A stretch of DNA of 64,000 nt from Dastarcus helophoroides (lineage: Eukaryota; Arthropoda; Insecta; Coleoptera; Bothrideridae). Under the pieces are notes generated by a model. That model searched no databases. It was not told where the DNA came from and was given only the letters and a program-made list of their open reading frames with translations. The position numbers and the translations under genes are program-made. Below are positions 48,100 to 62,100 of the stretch, one piece after another. Position 1 is the stretch's first letter. Each line of letters opens with the position of its first letter. The DNA is taken from assembly GCA_028583605.1 (NCBI GenBank), contig CM053332.1, positions 24,985,692 through 25,049,691 of the forward strand, read 5' to 3'.

Positions 48100-51000
48100 A
48101 AAAGGCAACATTTGCTACTTTTCTTATTACTTATCCACTTATAAGCCAATCAAATACTAACTTCGTGAAATATTTTGGGTAAGAAGCGCTCGTTTTGAGT
48201 TGTGCAGCGAGATCAATGATGATAAACCCGAAATTTGCATTTACAACGATGAAACAGCATGGAATTATTCGCTAATAGGCGAAAAAATTGGAGACTCCAA
48301 TAGTCGATTAGAAGAGGAACTTAACATTAACTTAATTTTTTCAATAATACTGCTCCTGATGATTGAAAATTACATTAAATATGATGAATTAAACCCGTTT
48401 CCTAAATATCTGCACTATTTTTGCATAAATTTAATAAATAATTTACTTGTAATCTAATCTTATAATAATTTCGTAAAACATTTTGAGAGGGCTGCAATTT
48501 TTTGAGATGTACAGAGAGGTCAGTGATAATTAACTCGAAATTTACACTTTAAATCTTGAAACCTCATGGAATATTTGGCTACTAAGCGGAAAAAGCGAGA
48601 GATTCCAATAGTCAATTAGACGAGAAGCTCAACGTTTACTTAAACTTTTCAGTAGTGATGCTTCTGGTGCTTCACAATTTTATCAAAAATGATTCATTTA
48701 AGATGGTTTCAGACCATCTCTTTAATATCGGCGTTATTTTGGCACTAAATGAATAATTAATCTAGTTATAGTGTTCAATTGAAAAGTAATTTCGTGAAAC
48801 ATTTTAGAAAGGCGACAATTTTTTGAGGTTAATAGAGATCAATAATAATTTGCTTGGAATTTACATTTGAAATGATAAAACAACACGCAATTTTTCGACG
48901 TTTGGCTAAAAAAGCGAGAGACTCCAGTAGTCGATAAGACAAGAAGCTCAACGTTTGTTTATTTTTGTCAGTGATTTTGCTTCCGGTAATTCATAATTTT
49001 ATTAAAAATGAATAATTTAAACAGAGCTTAAGTCGTTACTTAAATGTTTGCGTTGTTTTTGCGTTAATTCAATAATTAATTTACTTATAGTTTAATTTTA
49101 TAATAATTTCTTGAATCATTTTGCATGGGCTACAATTTGTTAAGGTGTATAGATAGGTTACTAACGACAGATTCGAGATTTATATTTTAAATTATAAAAG
49201 AGCATGGAATTTTTCTCTATAAGGTGAAAAAAACGAGAGACTCCAATAGTCGATTAGACGAAAAGCTTAACCTTTACTTAACTTCTTTAGTCGTATTGCT
49301 TCTGATGATTCACAATTTCATTAAAATGATTAATTTAAGGTAGTTTTAACCTCTTTCTTAAATATCTGCTTTACTTTTGCACTAATTCAGTAGTTACACC
49401 TCTTGTAGTTCAAGATAATAATAATTTCATGAAATATATATAGCAATTTTTATGTAGCAATTTTTTGAGGTTAATTGAAAAATCATTAATGGTTAATTCA
49501 AAATTTATATTTGAAATGATAAACTAGCATATAATTTTTCGTTATTAGGCGAAAAAGCGAGAGACTCCAATACTCAGTTAGACGAGAATCTCAACACTTA
49601 TCTCCACTTTTTCAGTGGTATTGCTTCTGGTGATTTACAATTTCATTAAAAATAATTAATTTAAGGCGGTTTTAGGCTATTTTTTAGATGTATCCATTAT
49701 TTTCGCAGCAATTCAGTAACTAATCCATTTATAATTCAATCAAATGTTAATTTTATGATACATTTGAAATAGGCAGCAATTTTCTTTGATTAATAGAAAG
49801 GTCAATAATAATTGACTTGGAATTTATATTTAAAATGATGAAACATTTTTTGCTATTAGGCAAAAGAACGAGAGATTCCAAAAGTCGATTAAACGAGACG
49901 CTTAACTTTTATTTTAGTTTTTCAGTGGCCAGTGATGATGCACAATTTTATTTATAATAAATAATTTAGGGCGACTTTAGGCTATTTTCTAAATATTTGC
50001 ACTAATTCAGTAATTAATATACGTCTAGTTCGGATCAAAGGGTAATTTTATAGAACATTTTAAATAGGCAGCAATTTTTTGAAATTAATACGAAGAATAA
50101 TAATGATTGAATCAAAATTTACATTTAAAATGATAAAATAGCTTGAAATGTTTCGCTGTTAGGCAAAAAATCGAGAGACCCCAATAGTCGATTAGACGAG
50201 AAGCTCGTCGTTTACTTCCACTTTTTTTGTGGTAGTGTTTCTGGTGATTTACAGTTTTGTCAAAAATGATTAATTAAAGGCGGGTAGGCGTTATTTCCTA
50301 AATAACTTCATTATTATTGAACTAATTTAGTAATTAATCCACTTATAGTCCAATCAAATAGTAATTTTATGGAATATTTTAGATAGGTAGCAATTTTTTG
50401 AGGTTAATAGGAAAACCAATAATGATTGAGGCGGAATTTACATTTAAAATGATAAAATAGTATGAAATTTTTCATCATTGGGGGAAAAAATCGAGAGACT
50501 CCAATAGTCGATTAGACGAGAAGCTCAACGTTTACTTGCACTTTTTCAGTGGTGTTGCTTCTGTTGATTTACAATTTCGTCAAAAATGATTAAATTAAGG
50601 TGGCTATGAGCTATTTCTTAAGTGGCTTCAATATTTTGAAACTAATTCAGTAATTAATCTACTTATAATCCAATTAAATTGTCATTTTATGGAACATTTA
50701 AGATAGGTAGAAATTTTTTAAGGTTAATAGGAAGACCAATAATGATTGAGTCGTGTGTGATAGTATGAAATTTTTCATTATTAGACGAAAAAAAATGACT
50801 GATTCCAATAGTCGATTAGATGAGAAGCTCAACGTTTACTTGTATTTTTTCAGTGATGTTCTTTCTGGTGATTTACAATTTCGTTAAAAATGATTAATTT
50901 AAGGCGGGTAGGCGCTATCTCTTAAATAACTTCATTATTATTAAACAAATTCAGTAATTAATCCACTTATAGTTCAATCAAACAGTAATTTTAAGGAACA

Positions 51001-54000
51001 TTTTAGATAGGTAGCAATTTTTTGAGGTTAATAGATTAATAATGATTGAGTCAAATTTTACATTTAAAATGATAAAATACTCTGAAATTTTTCATTATTA
51101 GGCAAAAAAACGAGAGACTCTAATAGTCGATTAGACGAGAAACTTAACGTTTACTTGCACTTTTTTAGTGGTGTTGCTTCTGTTGATTTACAATTTCGTC
51201 AAAAATAAATAAATTAAGGCAGCTATGAGCTATTTCTTAAATGGCTTCATTATTTTTGAACTAATTCAGTAATTAATCTACTTATAGTCCAATTAAATTG
51301 TAATTTTATGGAACCTGTTAGATAGGTAGCAATTTTTTGAGGTTAATAAGAAGACCAATAATGATCGAGTCGGAATTTACATTTAAAATGATAAAATAGT
51401 ATGAAATTTTTCATTATTAGGTGAAAAAAACGAGAGAATCTAATAGTCGATTAGACGAGAAGCTCAACGTTTACTTGCACTTTTTCAGTGGTGTTGCTTC
51501 TGTTGATTTACAATTTCGTCAAAAATGATTAATTTAAGCCGAATATGCGCTATTTCTTAAATAACTTCATTAATTTTGAACTAATTCAGTAATTAATCTA
51601 TTTATAGTTCAATCAAATAGTAATTTTATGAAACATTTTAGATAGGTAGCAATTTTTTGAAGTTAATAGGAAGGCCAATAATGATTGAGTCGGAATTTAC
51701 ATTTAAAATGATAAAATAGTATGAAATTTTTCATTATTCAGCGAAAAAAACGAGAGACTCCAATAGTCGATTAGACGAGAAACTCAACGTTTACTTGCAC
51801 TTTTTCAGTGGTGTTGCTTCTGGTGATTTACAATTTTATCAAAAATGGTTAAATTAAGGCCAGCTATGAGCCATTTATTAAATGGCTTCATTATTTTTGA
51901 ACCAATTCAGTAATTAATCTACTTATACTCCAATTAAATTTTAATTTTATGAAACATGTTAGATAGGTAGCAATTTTTTGAGGTTAATAGGAAGACCAAT
52001 AATGATTAAGTCAAAATTTACATTTAAAATGGTAAAATAGTGTGAAATTTTTCATTATTAGGCAAAAAAAACGAGAGACTCCAATAGTCGATTAGACGAG
52101 AAACTCAACGTTTACTTGCATTTTTTCAGTGCTGTTACTTCTGGTGATTTACAATTCTGTCAAAAATGATTAAATTAAGTCAGCTATGAGCTATTTCTTA
52201 AACGTCTTCATTATTTTTGAACTAATTCAGTAATTACTCTACTTATACTCCAATTAAATATTAATTTTATGAAACATGTTAGATAGGTAGCAATTTTTTG
52301 AGGTTAATAGGAAGACCAATAATGATTGAGTCAAAATTTACATTTAAAATGATAAAATAGTATAAAATTTTTCATTATTAGGCGAAAAAAACGAAAGATT
52401 CCAACAGTCGATTAGACGAGAAGCTCAACGTTTACTTGCTTTTTTTTAGTGGTATTGCTTCTGGTGACTTACAATTTTGTCAAAAATTATTAAATTAAGG
52501 CGGCTATAAGCTATTTCTTAAATGACTTCATTATTTTACCACTAACTCAGTAAATATTTCACTTATAGTCCAATGAAATAGTAATTTTATGGAACATTTT
52601 AGATAATAGCAATTTTTTGAGGTTAATAGGAAGACCAATAATAATTGGGTCGAAATTTACATTTAAAATGATAAAATAGTATGAAATTTTGCATTATTAG
52701 GCAAAATAAAACGAGAGACTCCAATAGTCGATTAGACGAGAAGCTTAACGTTTATTTGCACTTTTTCAGTGGTGTTGCTTCTGGTGATTTACAATTTCAT
52801 TAAAAATGATTAATTTAAGCCGTCTTTACCCTTTTCATTAAATGTTTTCATTTTTATTTCATTAACTCAGTAAATATTTCACTGGTAATCCAATGAAATA
52901 GTAACTTTATGGAATATTTCAGTTAGGCAGCAATTTTTTGAGGTTAATAGGAACGATAATAATGATTGACTCAAATTTATATTAAAAATGATAAAATAGC
53001 ATGAAATTTTTCATTATAAGGCAAAAAAACGAGAGACTTCAATAGCCGATTAGATGAGAAGCTCAAGGTTTACTTGCCTTTTTTCAGTTATGTTGCTTCT
53101 GGTGGTTTACAATTTCTTTAAAAATAATTAATTAAAGCCGGCTTTACGATATTTTTTAAATGTCTTTATTATTTTTCTACTAGCTCGGTAAATATTTTAC
53201 TTATAGTCCAATTAAATTCTAACTTTGTGGAACATTTTAGTTAGGCTGCAATTTTGTGAGGGTAATAGGAACGATTTACAAATGATTTACTCGGATTTAC
53301 ATTTAAAATGATAAAATAACATAAAATTTTTCATTATAAGACAAAAAAAACGAGAGACTCCAATAGCCGATTAGACGAGAAGCTCAACGTTTGCTTGACC
53401 TTTTTGAAGGGTGTGGCTACTGGTGATTTACAGTTTCGTTAAAAATAATTAATTAAAGCCAGCTTTACGATATTTTTTAAATGTCCTTATTATTTCTCCA
53501 CTAATTCAGTAAATATTGCACCTATAGTCCAATTAAATTGTAACTTTGTGGAACATTTTGGTTAGGCTGCACTTTTGTGAGGTTAATAGGAACGATTTAC
53601 AAATGATTTATTCGGATTTATATTTAAAATGATAAGGTAGCATAAAATTGTTCATTATAAGACAAAAAAACGAGAGACTCCAGTAGCCGATTAGACGAGA
53701 AGCTCAACGTTTGCTTGCCCTTTTTGAAGGGTGTTGCTTCTGGTGATTTGCAATTTCGTTAAAAATGATTAATTAAAGCCGGCTTTACAAAATTTTTTAA
53801 ATGTCTTTATTATTTTTCTACTAGCTTAGTAAATATTTTACTTATAGTCCAATTAAATTGTAACTTTGTGGAACATTTTAGTTAGGCTGAAATTTTGTGA
53901 GGTTAATAGGAACGATTTACAAATAATTTACTCAGATTTACATTTAAAATGATAAAGTAGCATAAAATTTTTCATTATAAGACAAAAAAACGAGAGACTC

Positions 54001-55400
54001 CAATAGCCGATTAGACGAGAAGCTCAACGTTTGCTTGCCCTTTTTGAAGGGTGTTGCTTCTGGTGATTTTCAATTTCATTAAAAATGATTAATTAAAGCC
54101 AGCTTTACGATATTTTTTAAATGTCATTATTATTTTTCCACTAATTCAGTAAATATTTCACTTATAGTCCAATTAAATTGTAACTTTGTGGAACATTTTA
54201 GTTGGGCTGCAATTTTGTGAGGTTAAATAGGAACGATTTACAAATGATTTACTCGGATTTACATTTAAAATGATAAAGTAGCATGAAATTTTTCATTATA
54301 AGTAAAAAAACGAGAGACTCCAATAGCCGATTAGACGAGAAACTCAACGTTTGCTTGCCCTTTTTGAAGGGGGTTGCTTCGGATGATTTACAATTTCGTT
54401 AAAAATGATTAATTAAAGCCGGCTTTACGATATTTTTTAAATGTCTTCATTATTTTTCCAATAATTCAGTAAATACTCTATTTATAGTCCAATTAAATTG
54501 TAACTTTATGGAACGTTTTAGTTAGGCTGTAATTTTTTGAGGTAAATTAGAACGGTTTACGAATGATTTACTTGGATGTACATTTAAAATGATAAAATAG
54601 CATGAAATTTTTCATTATAAGACAAAAAAAACGAGAGACTCCAATAGCCGATTAGACGAGAAGCTCAACGTTTGCTTGGCCTTTTTGAAGGGTGTTGCTT
54701 TTGGTGATCTACAATTTCATTGAAAATAATTAATTTAAGGCGGCTTTAAGCAATTTCTGAAATGTCTTCGTTATTTTGACACTAATTTAGTAATTAATAC
54801 GCGTATAGTTTCAATAAAATAATAATATCATGAAACATTTTAGTCGGGTAGCAGTTTTTAAGATTAGAAGCTAGGTCAATGGTTGATTAACTCAGAATTT
54901 ACATTTAAAATAATAAGACAATAAAATAGTTGATTAAATGAGAAGCTTAACGTTTACTTCCACTCTTTCAGTGGTATTGCTCCTAGTGATTTACAATTTC
55001 ATTAAAAATGATTAATTTAAGGCAGTTGAAAACTATTTTTTAAAAGTCTTTACTATTTTTGCCCTAATTCAGTAATTAATTCACTTTTAGTTCAAATCAA
55101 ATAGTAATTTCATGAAATATTTTGGATTGGCAGCAGTTTTTTGAGGTTAATAGATAGGTCAATAATGATAAACACGGAATTTACATTTAAAACAATAAGA
55201 CATTATGGAATTTTTTTGCTATTGGGCGAAAAAAATGAGAGACCCCAGTAGTCGATTAGACGAGAAGCTCAATCTTTAATTCCACTTTTTCAGTGGCATT
55301 GCTCCTGATGATTCACAAATTCATCCAAAATACCTAATTTAGGGTGAATTTAAGTCATTTATTAAATATCGGCGTAATTTTTAAACCAATTCAATAAAGT
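48100..55400 (+). repeat. Satellite 3, block B: about 23 copies with local subfamilies
   Basis: Same orientation as block A. Most boxes read tagtcgattagacgagaagc then tcaacgtttac. Between ~53040 and ~54700, about six neighbours share tagccgattag and the change ctttttgaagggtgttgctt after the box, a local subfamily. The right edge decays near 55380. Confidence 0.95.
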
Positions 55401-57289
55401 ATCTTACTTATTAACTGTCCTTCTGTAACACTCATCCTCTTTTTAACAATAATTGCCTCATTTTATTACTTCAGTGACACAACTGTAACAGTTGATTAAA
55501 CAGGTGACCCCCCCTCAGTATTAGGCGATCGTCCGTCGAGATTGATTCTAGAGCCGCCTCCAGAAGCGCGCTTCACGCCCGCTGAATCCGGTCGCTTTTT
55601 GATACTTCATTCATGATAGAAAAAAGGCGTTTGTTTACCGAATGAAGTCACGTCTTGTCAATATTCAAAGTGTCTGTCACAGTTGACTACCACTGCACCG
55701 GTAGTGGTGGCGAAAAAACTCCCAGAGTCGTGTAATTAAGAAGAAACCTAAAGCCCGGCCGGATGAACGGACTAATAATGACGTTGTGGAAGCGGTCATT
55801 CAAGTCATATGATATTTCTGCTAATGATGTCCAGTTGAATGTTGGTACGAGGCAACAGGATGTATAGGTCGAATTTAAGGGGTTTGTTTGGTGTTTTCGC
55901 GGTAGTTTGTTCGTATTTTAAATCACCGCATGGGGTACAGGTCAACCTTAGGAGTAACTTGATCCTTCTTTGTTTAGTAGTCGTCAGGGGGGGGGGAAAC
56001 AAGCAATTTGGAGACATTTTTACTAAACTTAAAACCAATCAACAAAATTTGAAACAGTTTTAAAGGTATTTAACCTTTAAGAATCTTTTTTGGGGCCAAA
56101 TTTACAGAATTCTTCTCAGGGTACATATGGAGAAATTCGTCACAAAATTGGATAGTTAGACTGAAGTTGAAGCGTTCGAAGATCGGGAAAGTTTCAGGGC
56201 GCACCCTTTTTTAAAGTGGCGGCTACAAAAGCAAGTGGCAAATGTGGCTGTTGAAGTACCACTTCTGTTGACTATAAAAGTTTGTTACTTTTGTTACGCG
56301 TTAACCCCTTTGAATCGGGGGTCCGGAATATAATAAAATTTAAGTTTAATATTCTGTTTAATTAGGTGTAAAGCATCGCCGATGCGGACCATTCCTAGGG
56401 TACATTCGAAATATAACGAATTCTTCGCGAACAATGACCATTAGCTCCGACAATATTTGTTTACACTCAATAAACTCCCGAAGTTACCTGCCATCGCACG
56501 TCATATTTACGAGCCGGCTCCTCTCGATGGAAAAGTTCGGTTTCAAAAGAGACTATTAATTCTTCCAAAGGACCATATTTTAAACCAATTTGACCATATT
56601 AAAATCAATTGATGGGAAACCTATAGCGATGAGAAAACATCTGGCCGATGTCATATATCACTTCGGCCCTTAAACGACGAAAAATCTTTGGCTAATTGTT
56701 CAAAACCCGACCTTTCATCCATTGAAGCGCTTCAGGAGCACCATCGATCCGGCCTCAATGAGTTGTTGCTGCCCTTTTTGTGATTTGTTCACGCAACCGT
56801 GAAGCTAGACACCCGAGGATCCAACGCGTGGGTAACACAGAGGCGTAGAAATGTATTAAAAATATTAAGTTGTAGACGAAGAATCTAAATTTTGAGAACA
56901 TTTCAGCTGTAAAGTCTCAAATTTTCAAACATTTCGAAATTTCTAAAGAGAATTTAATACTTAATTCTTTGTTGATTTCGATTTTTTTATTCCTAAAATT
57001 TCAACTTAAAATTGATATATTTTAACAGTGGATTCAAAAGTGTCTTTTTTAGAGAATGAATTCGTTATAGTTCCCAAACAATTTTTAAAAAAACTTTTGT
57101 TTAAAGATGGACTTTTTTAAAATCTAGAAATCTAATAGAAAAATAAAATTATAAAATTTTTCCAAATTACAAAATAAATGAAATTTTCGTCTTTTTAGAA
57201 ATGTTGGTGTTTTTTTTGTGTAAACATTATCTGAAAAGACTTGATACCTTTTCACATGTAAGGGCATTTTATACGCCCTAGACTCTCAA
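55401..57289. other. Non-repetitive island, no gene recognised
   Basis: Mixed-composition DNA from ~55430 to ~56840, the most complex sequence in the right half. Short opposite-strand frames at 55805-56063 overlap and have no domain. A perfect short hairpin gcatcgccgatgc lies near 56366. Bases 56850-57289 are AT-rich. It may hold non-coding regulatory DNA or exons too short to see. Confidence 0.35.
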
Positions 57290-58240
57290 TACATTCATTG
57301 ATCCCCCTCAACCTCAAAAAATCGCTGCTTAACCAAAATATTCCATGAAATTACTATTTGACTGGATTAATCACTGAATTAGTGCAAAAATAATGGTAAC
57401 ATTTAAGAAATAGCTTAAGGTTGCCTTAAATTAACCATTTTTAACGAAATTGTAAATTACCAGAAGCAATATCATTGAAAAAGTGGAAGTAAACGTTGGG
57501 CTGCTCGTCTAATCGACTATTGGAGTCTCTCATTTATTTCGTCTAATAGCGAAAAATTACATGTTGTTTTATCCTTTTAAATGTAAATTTTAAATCAATT
57601 AACCACTGATCTTACTATTAACCTCAAAAAATTGCTACCTATCCAAAATGTTTCATAAAATTACTATTTGATTGGAACTATAAGTGGATTAATTACTGAA
57701 TTAGTGCAAAGATGATAAAAATATTTAAGAAATAACTTAAAGCTGTCCTATATTAATCATTTTTAATGAAATTGTAAATCACCAGAAGCAACACCACAAA
57801 AAAAGTGGAAGTCAATATTGAGCTTCTCGTCTAATCGACTATTGGGGTCTCTTATTCTTTTCGCCTAATAGTGAAAAATTATATGCTGTTTTGTCATTTT
57901 AAATGTAAGTTCCGGGTCAATCATTATCAACTGTCCTATTAACCTTTAAAAATTACGGCCTGCCTAAAATATTCTATAAAATGAATATTTGATTGTACTA
58001 TAAATGGATTAATTACTAAATAAATGCAAAAATAATATATACATTCAAGAAATACGTTAAAGCCATCATAAATTAATCATTTTTAATGAAATTCTAAATC
58101 ACCAGCATCAAATCTACTGAAAAATTGGAAGTAAACGTTAAGTTTCTCGTCTGATCGACTATTGGAGTCTCTTGTTTTTTTCCTCCAAATAGCGAAAAAT
58201 GTTACGCTGTCTTCTCATTTTCAATGTAAATTCCTTTTCG
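57290..58240 (-). repeat. Satellite 3, block C: three inverted copies
   Basis: Boxes read tcgtctaatcgactattgg (around 57505, 57832 and 58150), the reverse complement of the box in blocks A, B and D, at ~320-bp spacing. The rest of each monomer is inverted too, for example ttttaaatgtaaatttt tails. Confidence 0.95.
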
Positions 58241-58299
58241 AAATTAAAAACTCAACATTTTAAGGAATTGTAATTTTTTCCTTTGAATTTTGATCTGGT

Positions 58300-58460
58300 T
58301 AAAAATTGAAATACAAATCTTGTCCCCTGAAACCAAGAAAGATTAAAAAACACAACAAAAGTTGCTCTAACGCGTTTGAATGGAGAAATCATCTCCAGAG
58401 AGATATCTCTCTGTATTTCAATTTTTGAAGCTAACCAAGGACCAGTCCGTTCCACGAAAA
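58300..58460. mobile_element. Fold-back element, copy 5
   Basis: Left arm has cttgtcccctgaaaccaaga, acaacaaaagttgctctaac and gcgttt; the centre is short. The right arm keeps only gtatttcaatttttgaag and the outer end ccaaggaccagtccgttcca. Most of the inner right arm is deleted. Confidence 0.8.
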
Positions 58461-59160
58461 TTTGATCTGTTTAATAAAATTTCGGGTAACACAGGAAAAT
58501 TCCCGCTTTTTTCTGTAATGTCAACTTTAACCCGCACCTTTAAATTTCAACCACGAAATCTCCACTTTTTTGTCAACTATCGACCTTTTTACGAAATTTG
58601 AATTTAAAAAATGTTAATACTTGAAATTACAAATAGAATGTGAAATGTAACTAGATAACAAAGGTCACTAATAGTGAGTGAATTTTTGGAACTTTTTCAA
58701 AATTTAACGCTTCGACGAATGTTTGTACATTGGGAAATTTGGGCGTAAAAAACGTGGTTGTTGTCCCCGCCACTGGAGGTTCTTACCTATTCACGATTGA
58801 ACAGATTACTCGATAAAAAGAAAGATCAACAGGTAAAATCGCCGCAGCGAACGAAAGTGGGGAGGACACGATGGAGGGGACTAAACAAACATCTTAAGAA
58901 CATGTGCAAAGATTCAAAAAGGTCATTATATCTCAGAAAGTGTCATTGTCAACAATCGAAAATTCGCCTAAAGCATGTTCGAAGTTCAGGTGAAAGAAGA
59001 ATACAAGAAATCCACAGTTTCGGACACGAGAAGGGTAAGTTGACTTTTATCCGAAAGCAACCAACATTCTTTGTGGCTAAGTCTAAGAATATAAAATTCT
59101 ATTCAATTATATTGAATTATTATCTTATTGTTACTTTAGTGCGAGTTAAAACTTAAAACG
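58461..59160. other. Island with possible exon fragments
   Basis: The 132-codon frame 58758-59156 is very basic and lacks domains. Two short alternatives look exon-like. One is 58937-58989, with acceptor tatatctcag and donor CAG|gtgaaa, encoding KVSLSTIENSPKACSKF. The other is an ATG at 58975 to 59034, encoding MFEVQVKEEYKKSTVSDTRR with a consensus donor GG|gtaagt. They are mutually exclusive in frame and neither is proven. Confidence 0.3.
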
Positions 59161-62100
59161 GGTTTATAGTCCAATCCTATGATAATTTCGTGAAATAATT
59201 TGGGTGGGGTGCAATTTTTTGAGGTGTGTAGAAAAGTCAGAAATGACAAACTCAGAATTTATATTTTAAACCCCGAAACAGTAGGAAATTTTTCGCTACT
59301 AAGTGGAAAAAGCGAGAGACTCCAATAGTCGATTAGACGAGAAACTTAATCTTTACTTCACCTTTTTTTAGTGGAATTGCTTTTGATGATTTACAAGTTC
59401 ATTAAAAATGATTAATTTAAGGCAATTTTAAGCTATTTCTTGAATATCTGCGTTATTTTTGAATACATTTAGTAATTAGACTACTTATAGTCCAAGCAAA
59501 TAGTAATTTTGTGAAATATTTTGAATGGACAGAAGTTAATAGAGAAATCAATGATGCTTGACTCGAAATAAACATTTAAAATGATAAAACAATATGTAAT
59601 TTTCCCTATTAGGCGAAAAAACGAGGGACTCCAATAGTCGATTAGGCAAGAAGCTCATATCCCTATTCAGCTTTTTTCGTGGTATTGCTTCTGATGATTT
59701 ACAAGTTCATTAAAAATGATTTATTTAAGGTGGCTTTAAGCTATTTTCTAAATATCTGCGTTATTTTTGCACTAATTCAGTAATTAGACGTTTTACAGTC
59801 CAATCTTATAGTAATTTCGTAAGACATTTTGAAAAGGCAGCAATATTTTGCGGTTAATAGAGAGATCAATGACTATTGACTTGAAATTAACATTTAAAAT
59901 AGCATGTTATTTTTCGTTATTAGGCAAAAAAACGAGAGACTCCAATAGTCGATTAAACAAGAAGCTTAATTTTTATTTACCTTTTTTAGTGGTATTGCTT
60001 CTGGTGATTTACAAATTCATTAAAAATGATCAATTTAAGGCGGTGTTAAGCTATTTCCTAAATATCTGCGTTATTTTTAAACTAATTCAGTATTTAAACT
60101 TCTTATAGTCCAATCTTATAGTAATTTCGTGAAACATTTTGATTGGGCAGCAATATTTTGAGGCTAATACAGAGATCAATGACGATAGACTCAAAATTAA
60201 TAATGAAAATGATAAAATAGCATGTAATTTTTCGTTATTAGGCAAAAAAAACGAGAGACTCCAATAGTCGATTAGACAACAAACTTAACTTTATTTACCT
60301 TTTTTAGTGGTATTGCTTCTGGTGATTCACAAATTCATTAAAAATGATTAATTTAGGGCGGCTTTAAGCTATTTTCTTAATATCTGCGTTATTTTTGCAC
60401 TAATTCAGTATTTAAACTTCTTATAGTCCAATCTTATAGTAATTTCGTGAAACATTTTGAATTGGCAGCAATATTTTGCGGTTAATAGAGAGATCAATGA
60501 CTATTAACTTAAAATTAACATTTAAAATGATAAAATAGCATGTAATTTTTCGTTATTAGGCGAAAAAAACAAGAGACTCCAATAGTCGATTAGACAAGAA
60601 GCTTAATCTTTATTTACTTTTTTTAGTGGCATTGCTTCTGGAGATTCACAAATTTATTAAAAATGATTAATTTAAGACGGCTTTAAGCTATTTCTTAAAT
60701 ATCTGCCGTTATTATTGCTTTAATTTAGTATCTAATTTAGTAATTAGACTATTTATGGTTCAAGCAAATAGTAATTTCTTGAGACATTTTGAATAGGCAG
60801 CAATATTTTGAGGTTAATAGAGAGATCAATGATGATTGAATCGAAATTAACATTTAAAATGATAAAATAGCATGTAATTTTCAGTTATTAGGCGAAAAAA
60901 AACGAGAGACTCCAATAGTCGATTAGACAAGAAGCTTAATCTTTATTTGCCTTTTTTTAGCAGTATTGCTTCTGGTGATTCACAAATTCATTAAAAATGA
61001 TTACTTTAAGGCGGCTTTAAGCTACTTTCCTAAATATCTGCGTTATTTTTGCTCTAATTTAGTATCTAATTTAGTAATTAGGCTACTTATGGTTCAAGCA
61101 ACAGTAATTTCTTGAGACATTTTGAATAGGCAGCAATGTTTTGAGTTTAAGAGATAGATCAATGACGATTGACTCGAAATGAACATTGAAAATGATAAAA
61201 TAGCATGTAATTTTCGTTATTAGGCGAAAGAAACAAGAGACTCCAATAGTCGATTAGACAAGAAACTTTATCTTTATTTGCCTTTTTTTAGGAGTATTGC
61301 TTCTGGTGATTCACAAATTCATTAAAAATGATTAATTTAAGGCGGCTTTAAGCAATTTCTCTAAATATCTGCTTATTTTTGCTCTAATTTAGTATTTAGA
61401 CTACTTATGGTTCAAGCAAATACTAATTTCTTGAGACAATTTAAATAGGCAGCAATATTTTGAGGTTAATAGAGAGATTAATGACGATTGACTCGAAATT
61501 AACATTAAAAATGATAAAATAGCATGTAATTATCGTTATTAGGCGGAAAAAAACAAGAGACTCCAATAGTCGATTAGACAAGAAGCTTAATCTTTATTTG
61601 CCTTTTTTTAGTGGTATTGCTTCTGGTGATTCCCAAATTCATTAAAAATGATTAATTTAAGGCGGCTTAAGCTATTTCTTAAATATCTGCGTTATTTTTG
61701 CTCTAATTTAGTATATAGACCATTTACGTTTCAAGCAAATAGTAATTTCTCCAGACATTTTGAATAAGTAGCAATATTTTGAGGTTAATAGAGAGATCAA
61801 TGGCGATTGATTCAAAATTAACATTTAAAATGATAAAACAGCATGTAATTTTTCGTTATTAGGCGAAAAAAACGAAAGACTCCAATAGTCGATTAGACAA
61901 GAAGCTTAATCTTTATTTGCCTTTTTTAAGAGATTTTGCTTCTGGTGATTCACAAATTTATTAAAAATGATTACCTTAAGTCGGCTTTAAGCTATTTCTT
62001 AAATATCTGCGTTATTTTTGCTCTAATTTAGTATCTTATTTAGTAATTAGGCTACTTGTGGTTCAAGCAACAGTAATTTCTTGGGATATTTTAAATAGGC

